Source: Symsagittifera roscoffensis (taxonomy: Eukaryota > Xenacoelomorpha > Acoela > Convolutidae). From it: a stretch of 64,000 nt of DNA. The notes under the pieces were generated by a model. The model did not search any database. It was not told the DNA's origin and was given only the letters and a program-made list of their open reading frames with translations. The translations under genes were made by a program, and so were the position numbers. Numbering within the stretch: position 1 is the stretch's first letter; each line of letters begins with the position of its first letter. This document shows, one piece after another, positions 21,431 through 29,455 of the stretch. The DNA lies in the NCBI RefSeq assembly GCF_963678635.1, contig NC_087068.1, forward strand, positions 432,001 to 496,000. The letters are read 5' to 3'.

Positions 21431-23824
21431 CTATGGTGCTGTTGGCGTTGTGTCTACATTGTTATGTTCTTCGTCGTATGTGTTCTGTCTTGTTGCTATT
21501 TTTGTGTTGTATTCTTTTATTTGTGCATCTAAAAGAATTTTGTTTATTGATGTAGAAAAAATTCCAAAAAATCCTGCAAATAGTATGCGTGCTACACTTG
21601 CTTGTCTATTGACTTGTGTGTGTATAGCACATGTGTTATAGATTCCTTTTAAGAGTGAAAAAAGAAATCCAATAAAGTTAAACATTGCGTATAAAATAGT
21701 CCGTTTTTCTAAGATGTAGTAGGGCCATCCTAGAAAATCAAGAATTTCATTCTTGAGTGTAACAAAGCTAAAAATATTGATAGGTGATATATCTTGGGGA
21801 CGGTATTTTTCACCGTTTAGATATATATAATCTTTAATGTCTTTAAAATATCCGCTATAGTCTTGCGTATAGATGTCTGCAAATCCTGCGGTTTCGGCAA
21901 GTTTGCGTAAGTTTTGGTCAATTGATTGTCTTTGTATTGTGTCCATTTGTGTTAATAATTCTTGGAATTGTTGTGTTCTAATGTGATGTTGAATATCTGA
22001 TTTTGAGTATATTCCTATTGATTGTAAGTCTATATTTGGGTTTCGAGCGATAGCGCGAATGCTTTCTGGTGAAAATTTTTTGAGTGATTGCATTAATGTG
22101 GGATATGGGGTGAGAAGGTAATATTTATCTTCATCAGGGTTTAGTTGTACTACATTGTGGCTATTTTCTGATCCACATGGGACTGCGGTATCCCAGAAAT
22201 AGGTTCTTCTTGAAAGTGTGTCAACGAAATGTACTTTGTTCTTATAAAAGATAGGGATTCTTTTATAGCATCGTTTGTCTTCAAAAACGTATAGTGGTGA
22301 TACTTTTTTGGTACAAGTATAAAACCATAAAACGTTTCCTTCATAGTCTAAAAAATTTGATCTATTTCCTGATAGTAAATATCCTGCGTAGGGTATTTTT
22401 AATACTGCTAGTGCAAGTGATTGTAATATTTGTGTTCTTTCTAATTCGCATAGTTGGTGTAGTGTTTCTAATTCAGAGAGTGACATTTCTTGAAAAATTC
22501 GGCTAATCGTGTAGTCTAGTTTCATATCTAAGTGAATATCATAGTGGATATTACCGAAATATGTACTATTCATTAGTGATAGTTCTTGTAAACGTGTGCT
22601 TTGATCGTCTTGGGGCTTTAAATGTCCACCAGGTTGACCTGTATTTTTTTGAAAATGAACTGGTATGTATGATGTTCCTTCATTTGGAGGATGATTTGTG
22701 GCGTATGGGTCGACTTTTGTTTTTCCAGTGGTCATGTCGAATCCTTTTTCGTATTCAACTAGTATTTCGGAGTATTGTGTTTTGTGAAGTGGGTTTCTGT
22801 ATTTACATGCAAGTTCTGTTTCTTGATATATTTGAAAACGTGTTAATTTATTTTCTATATTACGAATGTTTCTAAAATTAGAACTTATTGTTCGTAATGG
22901 ATTTACTTGTTCATATGGTATTGATTGTATAAAATATTTTTCGTGAAATTTTATCATACGAGCGTGTATTTTTGCTACTTGAAATGTTGTACATGTGTCT
23001 TCGGGGAACCAAACAATTGTTGCTTGTGTTCTTGTTGTAGGGTCACAATAGCCTTGGTCGTTTTTACAAGGTAATCTAATTCCTTGATAGATCATTGTGT
23101 TGTCTGATAAATCTCGTGTGAGTTGAATTTTTTCGAGTTGTATTTTCCAATCGAAAAACATTATTTCTTGGTATCCTTTATTTTTTGTGTCTGCTTTGCA
23201 GTTTGATGGGTTATTTATACCAATGTGTGGTATCCAGTGTTTATCGTGCATGTCATAGGTTAATCGTCCGTGTGCGCCGTTATATGGGTACTTTTCATCT
23301 AATTTTATATGTCCTTGATATCTTTCAAGTTCTGCTTGATGTACAGAATCTGAAAAAACTTGGAAATATACTAACTTTCTATCTTGGTTTTTATTTTTTG
23401 TGATGTTTAGTCGGAGTAACTCGTTTTTACAATCTTCGGGATTGAGATGTAAGAGTCGTTCTATATTACTCTGGTAGAATGATTCATGGTCAAGTCGGTT
23501 TTTATTTCCGTTTGAGACTTGTGAACAATGTACTTTCTTTTCAGAAAATGTTGCTGTGAATTTATATCCTATAACTGTAGTTGCTCGGGCTTTTGAATAG
23601 AGTGTCGCTATTACATTTGTTGTTTCTATGGCTTGTGGTTCTGTTTCGCATTGTGATACTTGATTTATTGCATATTTGTGTAGTGTTTTTTGTTCGTTTT
23701 CTTCACAATCGTAATGTGTTACTAATAAATCTTGTGGTCCTGTGCGGGGGGAAGGGTTTATGTTTTGATTTGAGGTTATTAGAAAAAGGAGTTGGAGAAA
23801 AATTAAAATTTTTAGATTATACAT
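21431..23824 (-). CDS. env: Envelope-like transmembrane glycoprotein of the giant element
   Basis: 797 residues, intact. Residues 1-18 form a signal peptide (basic start, then ILIFLQLLFLI). The ectodomain is Cys-rich with sequons LNIT, NRSN and MNST. Its middle carries CDPTTRTQATIVWFPEDTC, which recalls a Cys/VW..PE.C arrangement in glycoprotein-like ORFs of invertebrate LTR elements. Near the C-terminus two hydrophobic helices lie at about 709-726 and 745-762, before a charged tail. The layout suits a membrane-anchored particle glycoprotein. I cannot assign a fusion class and see no clear furin site. The start overlaps the end of the upstream ATG-less ORF by 13 nt. A CTCAG acceptor-like site lies 13 nt before the ATG. 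Confidence 0.8.
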   Translation of the reverse strand: MYNLKILIFLQLLFLITSNQNINPSPRTGPQDLLVTHYDCEENEQKTLHKYAINQVSQCETEPQAIETTNVIATLYSKARATTVIGYKFTATFSEKKVHCSQVSNGNKNRLDHESFYQSNIERLLHLNPEDCKNELLRLNITKNKNQDRKLVYFQVFSDSVHQAELERYQGHIKLDEKYPYNGAHGRLTYDMHDKHWIPHIGINNPSNCKADTKNKGYQEIMFFDWKIQLEKIQLTRDLSDNTMIYQGIRLPCKNDQGYCDPTTRTQATIVWFPEDTCTTFQVAKIHARMIKFHEKYFIQSIPYEQVNPLRTISSNFRNIRNIENKLTRFQIYQETELACKYRNPLHKTQYSEILVEYEKGFDMTTGKTKVDPYATNHPPNEGTSYIPVHFQKNTGQPGGHLKPQDDQSTRLQELSLMNSTYFGNIHYDIHLDMKLDYTISRIFQEMSLSELETLHQLCELERTQILQSLALAVLKIPYAGYLLSGNRSNFLDYEGNVLWFYTCTKKVSPLYVFEDKRCYKRIPIFYKNKVHFVDTLSRRTYFWDTAVPCGSENSHNVVQLNPDEDKYYLLTPYPTLMQSLKKFSPESIRAIARNPNIDLQSIGIYSKSDIQHHIRTQQFQELLTQMDTIQRQSIDQNLRKLAETAGFADIYTQDYSGYFKDIKDYIYLNGEKYRPQDISPINIFSFVTLKNEILDFLGWPYYILEKRTILYAMFNFIGFLFSLLKGIYNTCAIHTQVNRQASVARILFAGFFGIFSTSINKILLDAQIKEYNTKIATRQNTYDEEHNNVDTTPTAP

Positions 23825-24954
23825 GTGTATGACAATCCTGAGTATGGGTTATAAAATGTGATGTAACCAATTGTCTTTTTGGTATATCTGTCGTATTTGT
23901 ATATTACTTCAGTTGTTATAAATGGTGGTGGTAGGGATTGAGCTGTTATATTTGGTGGATTTAATGGATAGGGATGTTGAGTAATGTTGTTTAATTTAAC
24001 CGTGATTTCAAATTTTAATTGTAGACTATTCTGTTGGAGTATTTGGATGTTATGAGCACGAATGTCTTCGTGAATGTCTTGTCTATATTGTAGTCTATTT
24101 AGTGCCCAATTGTGGAGTCGGTTACTTTCTAGGTGTTGTCCAAATAATGGTGGAGGTGCTGTGAATGTATTCCAGTCTAGTCTTAAAGGAATATTTGTTG
24201 ATGATTGTTCTCGATATCTAGCGTCGAGAATATTTGGGAAATTTAAGTTAAAAGGTGGTGGTGAAATCTGGCTTATTGATGGTGTTGATGGTAGTGATAA
24301 TGTTTCTGGTAGTGATGAGGATGTTGTTGTATCCGTAGAAATATCTATTGGATTATTGATTAAATTTAGTTCACCTTGTGTAAATGAATGTGTTGTCCAA
24401 TATGGTAGTCGTGATGCCTGGTTTGGGGGGTTAAAGGGATTTTCACGTATTTGTTCAGATGGTGGTGTTGAACCTAAGTAATCTGATGGTAGGATTGAGG
24501 TGCTACGTTGTGAAAGAAGCGTAGGGGTTTCTGGTAATATACCAATGGGGTTTTCTGGAGTGTTTTGTGATGGGGATTGAGGTATATCAAAATGAACTCG
24601 GGGAGTTTGAAAATTTCTGTTTCGTCGAGGATGTATAATTTGTCTATTTATTTCGACTGTATTTTGGTTTTGACTAGGATTTCTTATTCTACTTAATTCT
24701 TGTGGTAGTGTTGGGTATAAGTTATATGTTGGTTCGCTTAGAGGTGCTTGTCGTTGAACTGGTTCTAGTGGTTCTGATAAGCGAGCGTGTCGTTCTTCAA
24801 AGGTATATGGGTTATCTTGAAAGGAAATTCGTGTAGATGTTTGAGTATTTTGGGTAGTTAAAGGTGTTGTTGGGTTATCTTGGGATGATGTCGGTGAAGA
24901 CTGACTATGTGACTGTTGGGTAGCAATTTTTGATAGCTTTTTTGGTCTATTCTT
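23812..24954 (-). CDS. 380-codon ORF without any ATG, between pol and env
   Basis: Reading the minus strand from the TAA at 24957-24955, the frame stays open for 380 codons to the TAA at 23814-23812, yet I find no ATG in it. The first half is Pro/Ser/Thr/Gln-rich (TTSSSLPETLSLPSTPS). The C-terminal third looks structured (LESNRLHNWALNRLQYRQDI, then YKYDRYTKKTIGYITFYNPY). There is no known domain. Lack of a start codon suggests expression from a spliced message supplying its ATG, or a near-cognate start (an ATT in AAAATTG context at 24927-24925). A strong acceptor-like tract lies just upstream (24990), but an in-frame TAA follows it. It is too long and compositionally coherent to be chance. 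Confidence 0.7.
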   Translation of the reverse strand, partial: KNRPKKLSKIATQQSHSQSSPTSSQDNPTTPLTTQNTQTSTRISFQDNPYTFEERHARLSEPLEPVQRQAPLSEPTYNLYPTLPQELSRIRNPSQNQNTVEINRQIIHPRRNRNFQTPRVHFDIPQSPSQNTPENPIGILPETPTLLSQRSTSILPSDYLGSTPPSEQIRENPFNPPNQASRLPYWTTHSFTQGELNLINNPIDISTDTTTSSSLPETLSLPSTPSISQISPPPFNLNFPNILDARYREQSSTNIPLRLDWNTFTAPPPLFGQHLESNRLHNWALNRLQYRQDIHEDIRAHNIQILQQNSLQLKFEITVKLNNITQHPYPLNPPNITAQSLPPPFITTEVIYKYDRYTKKTIGYITFYNPYSGLSYTCII

Positions 24955-24976
24955 TTAGTGAAAAAGTTTATGTTTA

Positions 24977-25144
24977 TTATAGTATTCTTCTAAAAAAAAG
25001 AATTAGGAGAATTGTTGCTAGGGCGAATGTGATGATTGCTTTTTTTATACATTTGCATATTGTCAAGATGAGGGATGAGAGAAATGTTAAAAAAATTACA
25101 AATAGTAAAAAAATATCGGTTCTACTAAAAATGGTTCGTATCAT
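24977..25144 (-). CDS. Small 55-aa hydrophobic ORF (two candidate membrane helices)
   Basis: ATG at 25144, TAA at 24977. The frame encodes 55 residues: IFLLFVIFLTFLSSLILTI, then a short basic turn (CKCIKKA), then IITFALATILLILFF and a basic end (RRIL). Two membrane-spanning helices with a basic loop resemble small viral ion-channel-like proteins in layout only. It sits between pol and the ATG-less ORF. AT-rich DNA yields hydrophobic frames easily, so conservation in other copies would be needed. Confidence 0.4.
   Translation of the reverse strand: MIRTIFSRTDIFLLFVIFLTFLSSLILTICKCIKKAIITFALATILLILFFRRIL
24990..25007 (-). promoter_or_regulatory. Strong splice-acceptor-like tract
   Basis: On the coding strand CTAATTCTTTTTTTTAG (branch-point-like CTAAT, eight T, AG at 24991-24990) lies just upstream of the ATG-less ORF and inside the end of the 55-aa ORF. 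It fits a 3' splice site, but an in-frame TAA (24957-24955) lies between it and the ORF. Confidence 0.35.
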
Positions 25145-25231
25145 TTAGATAAGTTTTTGTGAATCGTACCTGTGGATATAGTCAATAGCTTTTGAAAGTT
25201 AGAGGTATAGTTCAAATAGGGAATAGAAAAT

Positions 25232-25372
25232 TTAAAAAATAATGCAAAAAATGATTAAGATTATTACAAAAGATTCAAAGATATCAAAAAGAAATATTAT
25301 AAAAGTTTTAAGTATCGTAAAAAATTGTTTGAGGTTTGTGATAATTATAATGACTGATTGAGAGAAGAGCAT
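25232..25372 (-). CDS. Small 46-aa hydrophobic ORF
   Basis: ATG at 25372, TAA at 25234-25232. It encodes 46 residues, nearly all Ile/Leu/Phe/Val, with LKQFFTILKTFIIFLFDIF and SFVIILIIFCIIF. It may be a small membrane peptide encoded in tandem with the 55-aa ORF, or a chance frame in A/T-rich sequence. No family is recognised. Confidence 0.3.
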   Translation of the reverse strand: MLFSQSVIIIITNLKQFFTILKTFIIFLFDIFESFVIILIIFCIIF

Positions 25373-25965
25373 TTACGAAATGACTTCTTGATCGAATATT
25401 TTTTGTTGTTTGGGGCAATTTTCAAGTGTGGTCGGATTATTTATTGGTTTTTTGACAAGTGGGTTGAGTTTTGTGAAAAATTGTTGGGGGCAATTTTTAT
25501 GGTGATTGGGAGGTCTTCTTTGTCTTTATTTTGATTTGTCAAATGATCTGGGGTATTTTTGAGATTTTTATACTTTAGGCTAATTAAAATGGTCGTTCTT
25601 TTACTTTAGGCTAATTTAACATATTTGTTTGGGGGATATTTGAGGTCTGAGTTGGGGAAATATTGTTGATCTTTGGTTTATTAGATAAGGGAGGGTTATG
25701 ATATTATGGTGATATTTATTTTAGTTGTCAAGTTGGAGTGGTTTGCTTATTTTTGACCTGGAGGTCGTAAAGTTATAGTTATAGATATGCCTGGAGTTTA
25801 ATATTTTTCGTCTAGTTGGTTTGTGTTAGAGTTATAGAAGGTGACGGATTGGATGAATCCTATTGGCTAATTTTGAACTAGAATCGCTGCGTGTTTGTCA
25901 GCATGTTATTTTGAAAAATGAAAGTGTAAAATGTTTCAGAGGTGCAAAGATTATTAAATGTAGAA
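25373..25965 (-). other. Spacer between pol and the small ORFs
   Basis: 593 bp without a recognisable gene. It has short direct repeats: TACTTTAGGCTAATT twice (about 25570 and 25601, + strand) and GGGGCAATTTT twice (25414 and 25486 regions). It may hold splice or regulatory signals. Confidence 0.4.
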
Positions 25966-26568
25966 TTAAAGTTGTTTTTGAAATTCAACTTTCTTTAATA
26001 TTTTAGATTGTGGGATGAATAATTTATAATTTTTACGTGGTTGATTTCTAAGTCGTGAAGACTCTCTATGTTCTGATTTGTCGATTTGTTCTTGGGGTAT
26101 TATTTGTTCTGTCATTTTTCTATTTTTTCTTTCTTTTTGAGATGTATTTTGATCTAGATTTTTTGTATTGTTTTTTGTGGTGGTTGATTTTGTTATTTGG
26201 TTTTTGAGGTGAAAATCTTTTTGTTCCTTTGTTGTATTTTCCGTATGTGGGTCATTTTGAATAACTTGTAAACCTGTAAAAGAATATAATTGAGTTAGTT
26301 CGCGGAGTGCGTTTTCTTTTGGATAATAAGGTAATAGGTAATTTCGGTGTTGAACGATTTCTTTTTTGTCTGAGTCGGTGATTTTATATGTGACATCAGT
26401 GGGTTTTGCAATTATTTGGTATGGTCCTTTACGAAGGGGTTGTAATTTTTTTGAAATTCCTTTTTGAGTATTAAAATTGGGTATTAAAACAAATGTTCCA
26501 ATTTTTAAATCGGAGGCTGGTGTAAAGCGTGAATTTATTTGTTCATTAATTGTTTGCCTTTGTAACAA
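25966..26568 (-). CDS. pol: Integrase C-terminal (GPY-type) domain, after an in-frame stop
   Basis: This 200-codon stretch is in the same frame as the main pol ORF, separated only by one TAA at 26586-26584. It contains GTFVLIPNFNTQKG and LRKGPYQIIAKPTDVTYKI, the SH3-like GPY/F module that ends gypsy integrases, then a charged tail (TSQKERKNRKMTEQ). The listed start at 26568 is not a believable initiation site. The domain is expressed by readthrough of the TAA, or this copy carries a nonsense mutation. No known strong readthrough context (such as TAG-CAA-TTA) is present. Confidence 0.8.
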   Translation of the reverse strand: MLQRQTINEQINSRFTPASDLKIGTFVLIPNFNTQKGISKKLQPLRKGPYQIIAKPTDVTYKITDSDKKEIVQHRNYLLPYYPKENALRELTQLYSFTGLQVIQNDPHTENTTKEQKDFHLKNQITKSTTTKNNTKNLDQNTSQKERKNRKMTEQIIPQEQIDKSEHRESSRLRNQPRKNYKLFIPQSKILKKVEFQKQL

Positions 26569-26583
26569 CTTTTTTGTTACTTT

Positions 26584-29430
26584 TTAGTAAATTTCATTGT
26601 GTTTTTTATCTCTGTTTAAAATCCATTCGGTGTGTGTACCGGAGGCTAATTTAAGAATTTGTGGGTGATGAAAATGATCTTCATCGTGTGTATGTAAAGG
26701 TAGGTTATAACAGATTGAGTCTTTATTTGGTTGACAATAACCTTGTGCGTTTTTATGAGAGTTTGCTGTAAACATTATTGGTTTGCGTGGCTTTTGGTTA
26801 AAAACCATTTCATATGGTGACATTCCTAGAGTTGTCGTAATTTGTGAATTATATGCTAAGGGAAATAATTTTACATCTGCTGACCATTCGGTGTATCTTG
26901 TATCATTTCCATTGATGATACATCTGAGATATTCTTGTAATGAACGGTTCATACCTTCGACTAAGCCGTTTGTCCAAGGTGCGTGAGATGTACGTGGTTT
27001 GTGTTTGATGTTATATAGATGACATAGTGTGATGATTTCATTATTTATGAATTCTGTACCGTTGTCTGTAACTAAAATTTCTGGTAGTCCGAATTTGGCT
27101 ATCCAGTGTTCATAGAGTGTCGTGTAAGCGTAATAAGCGTTACAATGTGGTACTGGGTTAAGTGCTACATAATGTGTAAACGCGTCAACAATTACCATAA
27201 TGTAGGAGTTTCCTTCGGATGAGGGTGAAATTGGTCCTTTTGTATCAAAGGAGATACGGTGGTTAAAGTACAAACTTTGTCCTTTAAAGTCTTGTTTTTG
27301 TGCTATTTGTTTTTGATTTGGATAAGGTTTATTTAGTTGACATACTATACAATCATTGCATAGTACTTTTATCCAAATTGGTGCATTTGGGAAATAAAAG
27401 TTTTGTATGAAATTTGAATATGTTTTCTCTGATCCAGAGTGTCCTTTAATATTTTGTGTATGTGAAATATTAAAAGCTATGAGAATCATACTTAGAGGGA
27501 GACAGGGAACTGTAGATTCATTTAATTTGTATTCTAGAAGGTCTGTGTTTTCGTTAATTGTTGTATTATTGAATTTTCGAAAATATCGGAGGAGTGTTTT
27601 ATTTCCTAAAATAGTTGTATCTGCCTTGACGGGTTTAGTTTTATATTTGTGCCATGATTTTAGTTGTCTAATTACTGGGTCAAGATTTTGGTATTGTTTC
27701 AATGTTGAAATTGTAATTGTTTTTGTTGGGGGGAGAAAAATGTTTTCTATTTCTAATTTAGATAAAGGAATTGTATCAAGTGGGTCATGAAGGTCAAATA
27801 TTTGATTTATTGTGTATTTTGAATCGTTTGTTTGTGGTCCTGATAAATTTATTTTATCAGTTAGGTTTTCTTTTTCAATTAGTGGAAAAAGGTCTTTTTT
27901 ATGCGAGTGTTGTTTTACTCTTTTTTGTTGGGTGTTATTTTTTATCCATTGTGAATATGGGATTGGTTTAAAAGTTGATGTTCCAAGTAGGTCAACTTCA
28001 TAGTGATTATTTTGACAATCTAAATAAAGTGGGAAGTGTTGTAGATTGTTTATCTGTGATTGTTCAATGTCAGTTTTTACTGCATATTTGCATTCTAGTC
28101 GGGGTGATGTTTCGTTTTTTGCAAGGTAGAATTTTATATTTTTGGGTATTTCAACTGTGGTTTTACGTGTAAGTAATTCCGGTGGCGTATTTCGACTTAA
28201 TGTGTCTGGTAATGCAAGATTCTTTCCTGCTGTCCAAACTATATGTAAGTTTGGGAATTTCATTAGAATTAGTTGAAATCTATAAACTCGGTGATTTGGA
28301 TTAGATTTTTGTGTAAAGAGAAAAATGATTGGTTTGTGATCTGTGAATAGAACTGTTGGATGTTTTGATCCAAGTATCAGAAATTCATATTCTGTAAGTG
28401 TATAGATTATGGCTGTACATTCTCTCATTAGGGTTGAGAGTCTTAGCTCTGCTTGAGTGAATAATCGAGAGTTTGCTGATATAAGGTTCATTTTGTTTGT
28501 ACCATTATGTGATTGTAATAACGCTGCGCCGATGCCAAAGTTCGAAGCATCGCACATTGCATAAAATGGTTGATTTGAATCTGGAATTGTGTTTGAAATT
28601 TGTTCAGTTAGAAGTTTTTTAATTTCTTCAAATCGTGCTTGATGTTCTGTGTTCCATTCAAAATTATTTTGTTGTCTAAGTATATTATAAAATGGTCTTA
28701 GGTATAATTGCATTTTATAGACATATTTACTTAAAAAATTCAACATTCCAAGGAGTTCTTGGATTTTCTTTTTGTTTGTTGGTGGTTGGAGTTTTTGAAT
28801 AGCATCAATGCGTGATTTTAATGGGGTGATTGTTTTTCTTTCTATATTATGTCCTAAGAATTTTACTCTTGTCAAAAAGAAGTGTGATTTATCGGGGGCG
28901 GTCTTCAGATTTTCGTTCTGAAGTATTTGGTGATATTGTTCTAAAACATTGAACATTTCTTCTTTAGTCTGTGATTGCATAAAAACATCGTCTAAATAGG
29001 TGATTGCGTTTTTCTTGAGTATTAGTGGTCGAAAAATTTTGCTCATAAAAGCTGAAAATGCTGCTGGTCCTATGGATATTCTATAGAATAAGCGGTTGAA
29101 TTCATACTGTTGGTTTCCAATAACAAATTGTGTTAAACGTCGCGATTGTTCATCTAGTGGCATTTGATTGTATGCACTATTCATATCTGCGGTTGTAAAG
29201 TATTTTCCGTTTATTTTTGTTAAAATAACTTGTATTGGTTCAATAGGCCAATTACACTTTGATTCATCTATGAGTGAGTTGAGGTATCTAGCGTCGAGAA
29301 CGATTTTTAATGATTCTCCTTTGGCTAGAATGATAACAGGGTTGATAAATGTGTTACCTTTTGGTTGTTCTTCTTTATTTACTGGTGAGATTATATTGTA
29401 TTGTTCTAAAATATCAAGTAATCTGTTCAC
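26584..29430 (-). CDS. pol: Pol: reverse transcriptase, RNase H and integrase core
   Basis: 948 residues counted from 29430. RT occupies 1-260: motif A region TADMNSAYNQ at 80-89, active site YLDD at 145-148, FLGH near 191. RNase H follows, with CDAS at 293-296, ECTAIIY near 337 and TDHKP at 363. After a linker comes the integrase: HHCC zinc finger (H657, H664, C694, C697) and D-D-35-E with D729, D789 and E825. All catalytic residues are present. It is one frame away from Gag-Pro (29456); the open frame extends upstream of 29430, so translation probably enters by +1 recoding or an indel has split one ORF. It ends at a TAA ahead of the GPY domain. Confidence 0.95.
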   Translation of the reverse strand: MNRLLDILEQYNIISPVNKEEQPKGNTFINPVIILAKGESLKIVLDARYLNSLIDESKCNWPIEPIQVILTKINGKYFTTADMNSAYNQMPLDEQSRRLTQFVIGNQQYEFNRLFYRISIGPAAFSAFMSKIFRPLILKKNAITYLDDVFMQSQTKEEMFNVLEQYHQILQNENLKTAPDKSHFFLTRVKFLGHNIERKTITPLKSRIDAIQKLQPPTNKKKIQELLGMLNFLSKYVYKMQLYLRPFYNILRQQNNFEWNTEHQARFEEIKKLLTEQISNTIPDSNQPFYAMCDASNFGIGAALLQSHNGTNKMNLISANSRLFTQAELRLSTLMRECTAIIYTLTEYEFLILGSKHPTVLFTDHKPIIFLFTQKSNPNHRVYRFQLILMKFPNLHIVWTAGKNLALPDTLSRNTPPELLTRKTTVEIPKNIKFYLAKNETSPRLECKYAVKTDIEQSQINNLQHFPLYLDCQNNHYEVDLLGTSTFKPIPYSQWIKNNTQQKRVKQHSHKKDLFPLIEKENLTDKINLSGPQTNDSKYTINQIFDLHDPLDTIPLSKLEIENIFLPPTKTITISTLKQYQNLDPVIRQLKSWHKYKTKPVKADTTILGNKTLLRYFRKFNNTTINENTDLLEYKLNESTVPCLPLSMILIAFNISHTQNIKGHSGSEKTYSNFIQNFYFPNAPIWIKVLCNDCIVCQLNKPYPNQKQIAQKQDFKGQSLYFNHRISFDTKGPISPSSEGNSYIMVIVDAFTHYVALNPVPHCNAYYAYTTLYEHWIAKFGLPEILVTDNGTEFINNEIITLCHLYNIKHKPRTSHAPWTNGLVEGMNRSLQEYLRCIINGNDTRYTEWSADVKLFPLAYNSQITTTLGMSPYEMVFNQKPRKPIMFTANSHKNAQGYCQPNKDSICYNLPLHTHDEDHFHHPQILKLASGTHTEWILNRDKKHNEIY

Positions 29431-29455
29431 TTTATCGTGTAAATGAATTGGTACT

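Noticed and set aside
21321-24481. Several + strand frames of 70-135 codons across env and the ATG-less ORF
   Set aside because: They are antisense shadows of long minus-strand genes with a strong GT skew; hydrophobic strings arise from TTG/GTT codons.
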